A stretch of 5,269 nt of DNA from Ahrensia sp. GTDB lineage: Bacteria; Pseudomonadota; Alphaproteobacteria; Rhizobiales; Rhizobiaceae. Positions 1 to 5,269 of this stretch are shown one piece after another. Position 1 is the stretch's first letter. The number at the start of each line of letters is the position of its first letter. The translations under genes and the position numbers were made by a program. The notes under the pieces are model-generated. The model saw only the letters and a list, made by a program, of their open reading frames with translations, had not been told where the DNA came from and did no database searches. The stretch is from contig JAHEJF010000174.1 in the NCBI GenBank assembly GCA_024639025.1, forward strand, positions 1 through 5,269, written 5' to 3'.

Positions 1-956
1 AGCTCCAGCGTTTCTTCAACGCGCGCCGCGATAATGCGATTGAGCAGATTTCGGGGCACCTGGTGCGGATTTTCCAAACCGTCTTCACCCATGCCCGGCA
101 CCATGATCATCTCACGATCATCAAACGAAGCCGAAAGCACGGAACCCTGCATCACCTTGAGGCGCTCTGCATGCTCGATACCGCACGAAAATCCACGCGC
201 AATATCCATGGTGACATGATGCCCGCCCACCGGAATGGAATCGGCATGAACAAATTGGCGATTGGCAAAAACTGAAATCGATGTTGTGCCTCCACCCATA
301 TCGATACAGGCGCAACCAAGCTCCAATTCATCATCCACCAACGTCGACAGTCCAGAGGCGTAAGGCGTTGATATCATTGTCTCCACGCTCAAATGAGCGC
401 GGTTGATGGCCAGTTCCAAATTGCGAACCGGTGCAGCATCAACGCTAAGAAGATGCATGTTCAGGGTCAACTCCTGGCCGATCATCCCGCGTGGATCCTG
501 GATGCCGCATTCCCCGTCAAGAACGTGCTCCACCGGCATGAGATGAACAACTTGACGATCCGTGCGCGCTGCCCGACCAACGGCAGCTTTCAAAACCTTT
601 TCAATGTCCCGCTTGGCGATCGGCCGATCATCAAGCGTGATCGAGGCCGAGCATTCATGGCTCTTCATGCGACCGGCACCAATATTGGTGATGATTGACT
701 CAACCGTCAGGCCAGCCATGCGTTCAGCAGCTTCCACCGCGTGGCGAATGGACCGCTCGACTCCATCCAAATCCACAATAACGCCGGATTTCATGCCCAG
801 CGACTTTGTATGGCCAATACCGATCACTTCGGGTGCATGGGTTCGTCCATGCAAGTACCTGCTGCCGTCATGGGGAATTAGTTTGGCAATCACGCACACG
901 GTTTTCGTGCTGCCAACATCAAGGACGGTGATGGTTGATGAGCGGGATTTGACCAT
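1..956 (-). CDS. ftsA: Cell division protein FtsA (3' end cut by window edge)
   Basis: FtsA is an actin/HSP70-fold ATP-binding protein that tethers FtsZ to the inner face of the cytoplasmic membrane and recruits later division proteins. The visible 318 codons are open without a stop to the left edge. They show the phosphate-1 motif VLDVGSTKTV (residues 11-20), the region expected to form the FtsA-specific 1C subdomain (about 85-170), the conserved PYASGL segment (198-203), the phosphate-2 motif ACIDMGGGTTSISVF (216-230) and the connect motif IPVGGHHVTMDIARGF (241-256) followed by AERLK. Known alphaproteobacterial FtsA proteins are roughly 420-440 residues, so about a quarter is missing, including the adenosine motif and the C-terminal membrane-targeting helix. 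The ATG overlaps the ftsQ TGA by one base (TGATG) and has a G-rich Shine-Dalgarno sequence 9 nt upstream inside ftsQ. An adjacent in-frame TTG at 959 is an alternative start. Identification is secure. Confidence 0.96.
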   Translation of the reverse strand, partial: MVKSRSSTITVLDVGSTKTVCVIAKLIPHDGSRYLHGRTHAPEVIGIGHTKSLGMKSGVIVDLDGVERSIRHAVEAAERMAGLTVESIITNIGAGRMKSHECSASITLDDRPIAKRDIEKVLKAAVGRAARTDRQVVHLMPVEHVLDGECGIQDPRGMIGQELTLNMHLLSVDAAPVRNLELAINRAHLSVETMISTPYASGLSTLVDDELELGCACIDMGGGTTSISVFANRQFVHADSIPVGGHHVTMDIARGFSCGIEHAERLKVMQGSVLSASFDDREMIMVPGMGEDGLENPHQVPRNLLNRIIAARVEETLE

Positions 957-1897
957 CAAATACGGCTCCCCCGCGCCTTGCGTATTTCTTTGGCGGCTTT
1001 CGTGCGCGCTTTGACGAACGCATCGCGAGAATTGCGCGCATTTTCGGTCAGCGCAAACACTGTCCGGTCTTCAAATCGCAGGTCAATACCGGCAAGATCG
1101 CGATCCATCACACCAAGATCAGCCTGCATGATTGTGAGTCGCTGCAGCGCCTCGTCCACGCCCTTTTCCGGCAGCTGGATTGTCATGCCATTATCAAGGC
1201 GCAAGTTCCAACGGCGCGTACCCACGCGAATATAGGCGCGAACCCGGGGAGCAATATCGGCAAATGACGCAACATCATCAATGAAATCCGAGCCGAGCGC
1301 AGCTGCGCCTTTGCCCACCAGGAGCGGCAGCGCCGCCAGTCTTACATCAGCGGCATAGCCGCCAATTACTGATCCATCCTGCTCGACCACTGTCAGCGCT
1401 TCGCCCTGCTGCCAGACAGCGAACGCATCACGCTCTTCGATTTCGATGTCCAACTTGTCTGGATAGACTTTGGCAATGCGCGCGCTGCCGACCCAAGGCA
1501 GCTGTGTCAGTGCCTGTCGGGCTTCGGTTGCATCCATAGATATCAGCGAGCGTCTTTCGGCAAGACCCAACGCATCATATACGTCTCTGGCGGTAGTGTG
1601 GGTATTGCCCGCAATTTCAATTTCGGAGACGGCAAAGCCCAACTTTGCGGTGAGCGTTTCAACCGCTGAACCAAATTGTCCGCCCAGAATCGAACCGTAC
1701 AAGATGGCAGCGCCAATGATCGCTGCGCATCCAATGCCCTCGGCATTTTTGGGAATAACAACATCACCGGAAAGAAGGCGGGAAAAAAAGCGAACAGGAC
1801 GACGTAGCAATTTGGGCAATACGCGAGCTTCTTCGCGATTGCTGCCATTTGGTGCACCTCGCCTTGAACTCTTCAATTTCGCCCTCAACGCATACAA
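956..1897 (-). CDS. ftsQ: Cell division protein FtsQ
   Basis: FtsQ is a bitopic inner-membrane protein of the divisome that links early cytoplasmic components with the periplasmic FtsB/FtsL and FtsW/FtsI septal synthesis complex. From the chosen start the protein has 313 residues. It shows a basic cytoplasmic tail (1 to about 50, many Arg/Lys), one transmembrane helix (about 54-73), a POTRA domain (about 88-153) containing LPWVGSARIAKVYPDKLDI (133-151), and the FtsQ beta domain (about 157-283) with WNLRLDNGMTIQLPE (230-244) and LAGIDLRFEDRT (268-279). A Lys/Arg-rich tail follows. The longest open frame begins at TTG 1918, but TTG 1897 is preferred because GGAGG lies exactly 7 nt upstream and the resulting MYALRAK start resembles rhizobial FtsQ as I remember it. 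A third TTG at 1888 forms a TTGA overlap with the ddlB stop but is too far from the ribosome site. The gene overlaps ddlB by 13 bases. Function is certain; the start is less so. Confidence 0.93.
   Translation of the reverse strand: MYALRAKLKSSRRGAPNGSNREEARVLPKLLRRPVRFFSRLLSGDVVIPKNAEGIGCAAIIGAAILYGSILGGQFGSAVETLTAKLGFAVSEIEIAGNTHTTARDVYDALGLAERRSLISMDATEARQALTQLPWVGSARIAKVYPDKLDIEIEERDAFAVWQQGEALTVVEQDGSVIGGYAADVRLAALPLLVGKGAAALGSDFIDDVASFADIAPRVRAYIRVGTRRWNLRLDNGMTIQLPEKGVDEALQRLTIMQADLGVMDRDLAGIDLRFEDRTVFALTENARNSRDAFVKARTKAAKEIRKARGSRI
966..972 (-). promoter_or_regulatory. Shine-Dalgarno of ftsA inside the end of ftsQ
   Basis: On the minus strand GGGGGAG lies 9 nt before the ftsA ATG at 956, within the last codons of ftsQ. 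With the TGATG stop/start overlap it indicates translational coupling of ftsQ and ftsA. It supports ATG 956, although a TTG one codon upstream would sit 6 nt from the same site. Confidence 0.6.
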
Positions 1898-2817
1898 GAA
1901 GCGTCCTCCACCATCCAATGTAAAAGCTCACCAAAACTGTGTCCGGCATAAGCAGCCAATTCAGGCGCCAACGAAGTCGCCGTCATGCCCGGTTGCGTAT
2001 TGATCTCCAACCAAATCAATTCACCATCTTCGGAAAATCGATCATCGTAGCGGAAGTCAGATCGCGTGATGCCGCGGCAGCCGAATGCCTTGTGAGCTTT
2101 CAACGACATATTCGTAATCTTTTGGTAAACAATTGGTGAAATTTTTGCCGGACATTCATGTTTTGAGCCGCCAATGGCGTATTTTGACTCAAAATCGTAG
2201 AACTCTTGCCCTTGCGGAATGATTTCAGTTACGCCAAGCGCCACGTCGCCCATAACAGCGCATGTCAGCTCGCGCCCGTAAATGAATCGCTCCACCATAA
2301 TCCGATCACTATATTTCCAGTCATCCGATGTGATGCTTTGTGGCGGATGTTCCTCCCCTTCATGGACGATTACCACGCCGAAGCTGGACCCTTCCGCCAC
2401 CGGTTTGACGACATAAGGAGGCTGCATGGGATGCACAGAAGTGATGTCGTTGCGGTCCATCACTTTGGATTCAGCGACCGGAATCCCGTAAGTCTTTGCA
2501 ATCCTCTTGGAAAGCTCCTTGTCCATGGCAACCGCCGTCGCCAAAACGCCCGAATGGGTGTAGGGAATTTGCATATACTCCAAGATACCCTGAATTGTGC
2601 CATCCTCCCCAAAGGGCCCGTGCAATGCATTGAAGGCCACATCCGGCTTGATCTCGGCAAGCTGCTGCGCCACATCGCGCGTCACGTCCAAACGGGTCAC
2701 GCGGTATCCAAAACGTTCCAATTCGTCGGCACAGGCATTGCCCGAACTCAGGCTCACCTCCCGTTCCGACGAAAATCCCCCCATCAGCATGGCGACATGC
2801 TTGTCTCGACTAACCAA
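1885..2817 (-). CDS. ddlB: D-alanine--D-alanine ligase
   Basis: Cytoplasmic ATP-grasp ligase that joins two D-alanines, with ATP hydrolysis, for addition to UDP-MurNAc-tripeptide by MurF. From TTG 2817 it has 310 residues, the usual Ddl length. Signatures: LMGGFSSEREVSLSSG (11-26, Glu18 matching E. coli DdlB Glu15), HGPFGEDGTIQG (66-77), YTHSGVLATAVAMDK (86-100), ATP-binding VVKPVAEGSSFGV (136-148, Lys138 and Ser144 matching Lys144 and Ser150), omega-loop Tyr213 matching Tyr216, Arg252 and Asp254, and LEINTQPGMTATSL (270-283) with metal ligands Glu271 and Asn273. The omega-loop Tyr, rather than Phe, fits a D-Ala rather than a D-lactate ligase. The open frame extends to 2925, and ATG 2841 would give 318 residues. 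TTG 2817 is favoured by the GAGGGGAG just before it and by family length. Translation of the 2842-2925 part would give an atypical Arg/Cys-rich extension. All key residues are present. Confidence 0.95.
   Translation of the reverse strand: MVSRDKHVAMLMGGFSSEREVSLSSGNACADELERFGYRVTRLDVTRDVAQQLAEIKPDVAFNALHGPFGEDGTIQGILEYMQIPYTHSGVLATAVAMDKELSKRIAKTYGIPVAESKVMDRNDITSVHPMQPPYVVKPVAEGSSFGVVIVHEGEEHPPQSITSDDWKYSDRIMVERFIYGRELTCAVMGDVALGVTEIIPQGQEFYDFESKYAIGGSKHECPAKISPIVYQKITNMSLKAHKAFGCRGITRSDFRYDDRFSEDGELIWLEINTQPGMTATSLAPELAAYAGHSFGELLHWMVEDASCMR
1905..1909 (-). promoter_or_regulatory. Shine-Dalgarno that decides the ftsQ TTG start
   Basis: Minus-strand GGAGG (within GGTGGAGG), inside the last codons of ddlB, lies 7 nt upstream of TTG 1897. 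There is no in-frame ATG near the N-terminus: the candidate starts are TTG 1918 (which would overlap this site), TTG 1897 (optimal spacing) and TTG 1888 (16 nt away). The site therefore favours 1897. Confidence 0.6.
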
Positions 2818-2822
2818 ACTCA

Positions 2823-2830
2823 CTCCCCTC
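2823..2830 (-). promoter_or_regulatory. Shine-Dalgarno that favours the ddlB TTG start
   Basis: Minus-strand GAGGGGAG ends 5 nt before TTG 2817. If the GAGG part pairs with 16S rRNA the spacing is 9 nt. ATG 2841 has only GGCGG directly abutting it and a GAGG 13 nt away, a poorer arrangement. This is the main reason for choosing the 310-residue product. Confidence 0.5.
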
Positions 2831-2858
2831 TTTTGACGCATACCGCCGGATAAACCTC

Positions 2859-2964
2859 GAGTCCGGTCACGGTGCATACAACGCAAAACGCAAACCTGTG
2901 GCGGCCATAGAGCCACCCGACTCAAATCAAACGGAACATCCTATTTGAATCAGAGTGTTGATTC
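2859..2964. promoter_or_regulatory. Cluster of four GANTC (CcrM-type) methylation sites upstream of ddlB
   Basis: GANTC occurs at 2859-2863 (GAGTC), 2919-2923 (GACTC), 2947-2951 (GAATC) and 2960-2964 (GATTC). A random 50% GC sequence would give about one per 256 bases, so four in 106 bases is locally dense. In many alphaproteobacteria CcrM methylates this site, and the methylation state tunes transcription of some cell-cycle genes, including division genes in Caulobacter. The sites lie in the promoter and leader region of a division operon. The regulatory role is inference. Confidence 0.4.
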
Positions 2965-2972
2965 GCTGGCAA
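2943..2972 (-). promoter_or_regulatory. Candidate sigma-70-type promoter for the ddlB-ftsQ-ftsA operon
   Basis: On the minus strand TTGCCA (2972-2967; 5 of 6 to TTGACA) is followed after 18 nt by TCAAAT (2948-2943; 4 of 6 to TATAAT). Transcription would begin near 2936, giving a leader of about 120 nt before TTG 2817. The match is moderate and was found by eye. Its position in the only sizeable gap upstream of ddlB adds some support, and a dyad symmetry occupies the spacer. Confidence 0.3.
2947..2964. repeat. Perfect dyad GAATCA-N6-TGATTC in the ddlB promoter region
   Basis: An 18-bp perfect inverted repeat with 6-bp arms and a 6-nt spacer (gagtgt). Each arm contains one of the GANTC sites. 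It lies almost exactly between the proposed -35 and -10 boxes of the ddlB promoter and overlaps the upstream end of the -10. The geometry suits a dimeric repressor's operator, but a 6-bp dyad can also arise by chance. Confidence 0.35.
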
Positions 2973-3126
2973 GGGGAACAATGCAATTTTACATCACAGA
3001 ACGTATCAAACGCTGTCTGTGCACCTCAGAACAACATACCTAAAATTTTATCCATCGGCTTCAGCTAACCTGAACTTGATCTTGCTAAGGTCATGTTTCA
3101 ATTGACCAATTGGGGAGGTCAACCAG

Positions 3127-3597
3127 ATGAATAGAAAAATGATTTTTCTATTTGCGGCCATTACCGCTGCTGCGCCAATTAACAGCGCTCCTGCTGCCGA
3201 TGTGGAGTTTGGAGGCACTGTCAACGCCACATGCGCGATTGTTGTCACACAAGACGGTATTTTGGCGGCACGCCAGAACGCTCGTATCTTGACTTCAGGA
3301 GGCCGAGGCGCCCGCCATGGCCGCGCGACGGTCACTGCAACCAGTTCAAATTTCCGGCTGTTCGTCGATCAACCCACAGCATTTGATACCAAACCAGCTG
3401 CCGATGTGACCCCCGAGCAAGACTTCAGGGCCCGCATCAGGTCGACCGGCGCCACGCAATTCAGGTGGACACGGAACAGCCAGGCCCTAAACCCCGGTGC
3501 CAGCAACGTTCGCATTCAATTTCGCGCCCGCAAGGCACCAGGTATTTCATTCGCAAACGGCAATTACTCGGCAACCGTCGTCATTCGCTGCGAGTAG
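3127..3597 (+). CDS. Small exported protein of unknown function (two-cysteine, beta-rich)
   Basis: A 156-residue protein with a clear Sec signal peptide: MNRK, a hydrophobic core at residues 5-16, and a probable signal peptidase I cut after Ala23 or Ala24 (SAPAA/DVEF). The mature part is about 132 residues with only two cysteines, Cys36 near its start and Cys155 as penultimate residue, positioned for a disulfide closing the domain. Alternating hydrophobic/polar segments (VEFGGTVNATCAIVV, RATVTATSSNFRLFVD, VRIQFRARK, GNYSATVVIRCE) suggest a beta sandwich. The arrangement recalls spore-coat-U/DUF4402-like or fimbrial-type exported domains and hypothetical proteins common in Rhizobiales; this is an impression, not an alignment. 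GGGGAGGT at 3112-3119 lies about 8 nt before the ATG and supports the start. It is divergent from ddlB and convergent with the MATE gene, so it is probably monocistronic. It has no lipobox, so it is probably periplasmic, surface or secreted. No function can be assigned. Confidence 0.85.
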   Translation: MNRKMIFLFAAITAAAPINSAPAADVEFGGTVNATCAIVVTQDGILAARQNARILTSGGRGARHGRATVTATSSNFRLFVDQPTAFDTKPAADVTPEQDFRARIRSTGATQFRWTRNSQALNPGASNVRIQFRARKAPGISFANGNYSATVVIRCE

Positions 3598-3614
3598 AGC
3601 ATTTTCAGAGTCAG

Positions 3615-3641
3615 AGCGTTTCAGTCTTCAACTGAAACGCT
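3615..3641 (+). repeat. Perfect 11-bp stem-loop after the exported-protein gene (terminator-like, no T-tract)
   Basis: AGCGTTTCAGT (3615-3625), loop CTTCA, then ACTGAAACGCT (3631-3641): a perfect stem 17 nt after the TAG stop. No run of T follows on either strand, so it is not a textbook intrinsic terminator. It may still end or protect the 3' end of the convergent transcripts. The left flank (3596-3612, AGAGCATTTTCAGAGTC) is an imperfect direct copy of the next 17 bases, which include most of the left arm (3613-3629). Short palindromes with AGCGTTTC-like arms recur between genes in some Rhizobiales as I recall, so it may be one of a dispersed repeat family. Confidence 0.55.
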
Positions 3642-3754
3642 AGCGCGGACTTGGGCATTGAAAATATTGGATAAATCCGGGTGCCGCGATTCCATCAAAG
3701 GCTTGCAGTGTCTAAACTGAAGTGCTGGCACAAATCCGAGATTGGCAAATCAAG

Positions 3755-5158
3755 CTAAGCAGGCGATGCGATGGTTCGCGGGCGGATGGCTGCGAAACGC
3801 CAAACTGCAAGCAGACAGGCAACTGCCAATCCTGATGCAAGGCCGGTCCAGATACCAACGCCCCCCAACTCAAGCCTGATCCCGAGCAGATAGGCGACGC
3901 TCATGCCGACACCCCAATAGGAAAACAGGGCAAAAAGCATCGGAATTTTCGTATCTTTCAAGCCGCGCAACTGCCCCACCGCAATGATCTGCGCACTGTC
4001 GACCAACTGGAAGATGGCGGCAACAAACAAAAGCGGCACCGCGTAACTGGCCACCGCAGCAACCCCTTCTTGCGTCTCGTCCAAAAACAGCCCGACCAGA
4101 AATTCCGGAACGCTGAAGAACAGCGTCGCGCTGAACATTGCAAAACAAACCGCGACGATCATCACCGAATGGGCTGCCCTGGCAAGGTTGATGGCATCTT
4201 TTCGTCCCAGCGCGTTGGAAACGCGTACTGTTGCAGCCTGGCTCATGCCCAGCGGCACCATGAAGGCAATCGCAGCAATCTGCATGACAATACCGTGTGC
4301 TGCCAGCGATGTTACGCCCAGCCAACCCACCATGATACTGGCGAGTGTGAACATGCCCACCTCAGCAACAATGCCAATCCCAATGGGCAAACCGAGTTTG
4401 AAAAGTTCTATGAAGGCAGGCCAATCGGCTCGCCAAAATCGGGCGAACACTTCATAGGGGCGCGTACGTTGATGAACAGTTATATAGGCGGCCATCGCGC
4501 CAAACATCAGAATATTGACGAGCAATGTGGCAATTGCTGCGCCTCGGATCCCCAGTTCCGGCGCACCCCAATTGCCGAAGATCAGCATATAATTGATCAC
4601 CCCATTGGCCAGTGCTGCGGTTAAAGTCGACCAAAGAATGATTTGTGCATGTTCAACAGCAGACAGAAAGGCGCGCAGGCTATTGGCCAGCAGGGTCGGG
4701 TAGAGCGCCCAGACAGAGATCACCAGATATTGTCCGGCGAGTACGGCAACGGTTGGATCCTGCCCTAACGAAAGCAAAATCTCTTCGCCAAAAAAGAACA
4801 AGGGCATGGTCACCAAAGCATAGAGAACGGCAAGCCACAGACCCATTCTAACCATGCGCCGGACCGCTCGCTGATCGTCCGATCCCACTGCTTGCCCCAC
4901 CATGGGTACGAGCGCCTGACCGATCCCGGCGCCAAATATCATGACAATAAAGTAAGCTTGGGTAGCCAGCACACCGGCCGCCAGTTCTTCCACGCCGTAC
5001 CAGCCCAACATGACGGTGTCGGTGGTGTTCATCAACATCAAGCCGAGTTGCCCGCCTACGAGCGGAATGCCCAGTGCCAGCGAAGCGCGAATATGCTCAC
5101 GCCAGCTTTTTGGCGCAGTCAAACTGGATTGCAGGTCGTTGTCGATTGTTGCGGACAT
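3755..5158 (-). CDS. MATE-family multidrug efflux transporter (NorM-like)
   Basis: A complete 467-residue inner-membrane protein with about 12 hydrophobic helices in two related halves, the normal size for MATE pumps that expel cationic drugs and metabolites in exchange for Na+ or H+. NorM-type marks: NTTDTVMLGWYG (44-55), NGVINYMLIFG (185-195) followed by GAPELGIRGAAIAT (198-211), GLPIGIGIVAEVGMF (256-270), the start of the second half TSLAAHGIVMQIAAIAFMVP (283-302), GMSQAATVRVSNALGRKD (304-321) and FQLVDSAQIIAVGQLRGLKD (383-402). Asp47, Glu266 and Asp387 appear to match Asp36, Glu255 and Asp371, important for ion/drug coupling in Vibrio cholerae NorM (by memory, not aligned). ATG 5158 is preceded by AAGGG 6 nt upstream. 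The gene is on the same strand as ddlB but separated by the opposing exported-protein gene, so it is unlikely to feed the dcw operon. Substrate cannot be told from sequence. Confidence 0.95.
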   Translation of the reverse strand: MSATIDNDLQSSLTAPKSWREHIRASLALGIPLVGGQLGLMLMNTTDTVMLGWYGVEELAAGVLATQAYFIVMIFGAGIGQALVPMVGQAVGSDDQRAVRRMVRMGLWLAVLYALVTMPLFFFGEEILLSLGQDPTVAVLAGQYLVISVWALYPTLLANSLRAFLSAVEHAQIILWSTLTAALANGVINYMLIFGNWGAPELGIRGAAIATLLVNILMFGAMAAYITVHQRTRPYEVFARFWRADWPAFIELFKLGLPIGIGIVAEVGMFTLASIMVGWLGVTSLAAHGIVMQIAAIAFMVPLGMSQAATVRVSNALGRKDAINLARAAHSVMIVAVCFAMFSATLFFSVPEFLVGLFLDETQEGVAAVASYAVPLLFVAAIFQLVDSAQIIAVGQLRGLKDTKIPMLFALFSYWGVGMSVAYLLGIRLELGGVGIWTGLASGLAVACLLAVWRFAAIRPRTIASPA

Positions 5159-5164
5159 ATAATG

Positions 5165-5169
5165 CCCTT
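5165..5169 (-). promoter_or_regulatory. Shine-Dalgarno of the MATE transporter gene
   Basis: Minus-strand AAGGG lies 6 nt before ATG 5158. It supports this start, which also leaves a normal cytoplasmic N-terminus of about 25 residues before the first membrane helix. Confidence 0.45.
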
Positions 5170-5269
5170 ACGCCTGCATTGACGCCCTGCCAAGCATTAC
5201 CTCGAAAGACGAATTATGACGGCACCCATTATGGTCAGGAATGTCGAAACAACTTTGCCAATATCAAGC
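5170..5269. other. Upstream region of the MATE gene, no gene called
   Basis: This end piece presumably carries the MATE promoter, but no convincing -35/-10 pair is visible. A minus-strand frame is open from the right edge (5268) to a TAA at 5197-5199, which would give a hydrophobic 23-residue tail ending IIRLSR. A plus-strand ATG at 5216 is open for 18 codons to the edge with a poor ribosome site. Neither can be judged without the flanking sequence. Confidence 0.3.

Noticed and set aside
562..1014. 150-codon plus-strand open frame over ftsA/ftsQ
   Set aside because: It lies antisense to the clearly coding ftsA and the end of ftsQ, shows no recognisable domain, and is explained by the codon pattern of the opposite strand.
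2206..2853. 215-codon plus-strand open frame antisense to ddlB
   Set aside because: It mirrors the reading frame of ddlB, whose catalytic motifs are all intact. The product is His/Arg-rich with no domain, typical of a shadow frame.
3041..3050. TAAAATTTTA palindrome in the ddlB/exported-protein gap, possible -10 or operator
   Set aside because: AT-only palindromes are common, and no matching -35 box lies upstream on either strand at an acceptable spacing.
3065..3079. CTAA-N7-TTGA resembling a CtrA site (TTAA-N7-TTAA) upstream of the exported-protein gene
   Set aside because: Each half-site has a mismatch, and such degenerate matches are frequent by chance. There is no mapped promoter to anchor it.
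4070..4624. 184-codon plus-strand open frame antisense to the MATE gene
   Set aside because: The product is His/Cys/Asn-rich without a domain, and the opposite strand encodes a complete MATE protein.
5197..5268. Open minus-strand frame from the right edge ending at TAA, possibly the tail of an upstream gene
   Set aside because: Only 23 codons, hydrophobic and not like the MurB C-terminus I would expect. An open run this short is uninformative.
5216..5269. Plus-strand ATG open to the right edge, possible divergent gene start
   Set aside because: Eighteen codons only, with a weak ribosome site. It cannot be distinguished from chance.
5171..5269. Promoter for the MATE gene (for example CATAAT on the minus strand near 5216-5221)
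   Set aside because: No -35 element lies at a suitable distance from the -10-like hexamers, so none is better than chance.

Overview
The window reads as chromosomal DNA from an alphaproteobacterium, most likely of the Rhizobiales (Hyphomicrobiales). The basis is the gene order ddlB-ftsQ-ftsA, the rhizobial style of FtsA (for example its N-terminal GRTHAPEVIGIG stretch), moderate GC, and many GANTC sites, the target of the alphaproteobacterial cell-cycle methylase CcrM. The organism assignment is an inference from protein character, not a database result.

Layout from left to right. Positions 1-2817 hold three tightly packed minus-strand genes of the division and cell-wall (dcw) cluster, transcribed from right to left: ddlB (D-alanine--D-alanine ligase), ftsQ (divisome membrane protein) and ftsA (actin-like FtsZ tether). 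ftsA runs off the left edge, so its C-terminus and the expected ftsZ are not visible. ddlB and ftsQ overlap, and ftsQ and ftsA share one base, so the three are very probably co-transcribed. In both ddlB and ftsQ the best-supported start is a TTG codon preceded by a strong Shine-Dalgarno sequence.

Positions 2818-3126 are the intergenic region between ddlB and a divergent plus-strand gene. It holds a plausible ddlB promoter, four GANTC sites within about 106 bases, and a perfect GAATCA-N6-TGATTC dyad in the promoter spacer. Positions 3127-3597 encode a small exported protein of unknown function with two widely spaced cysteines, resembling secreted beta-sandwich proteins. Just after it lies a perfect 11-bp stem-loop with no T-tract. 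Positions 3755-5158, on the minus strand, encode a complete MATE-family multidrug/sodium antiporter. The last 111 bases hold its leader and no gene that can be called.

Together, Ddl makes the D-Ala-D-Ala dipeptide for lipid-linked peptidoglycan precursors, while FtsQ and FtsA assemble the septal machinery, so the operon couples precursor supply to division. The secreted protein and the MATE pump interrupt the usual murB-ddlB adjacency and have no evident functional link to it. I see no mobile element, CRISPR array, tRNA, rRNA or clearly novel multi-gene system. The items most worth a second look are the regulatory architecture upstream of ddlB and the uncharacterised secreted protein.
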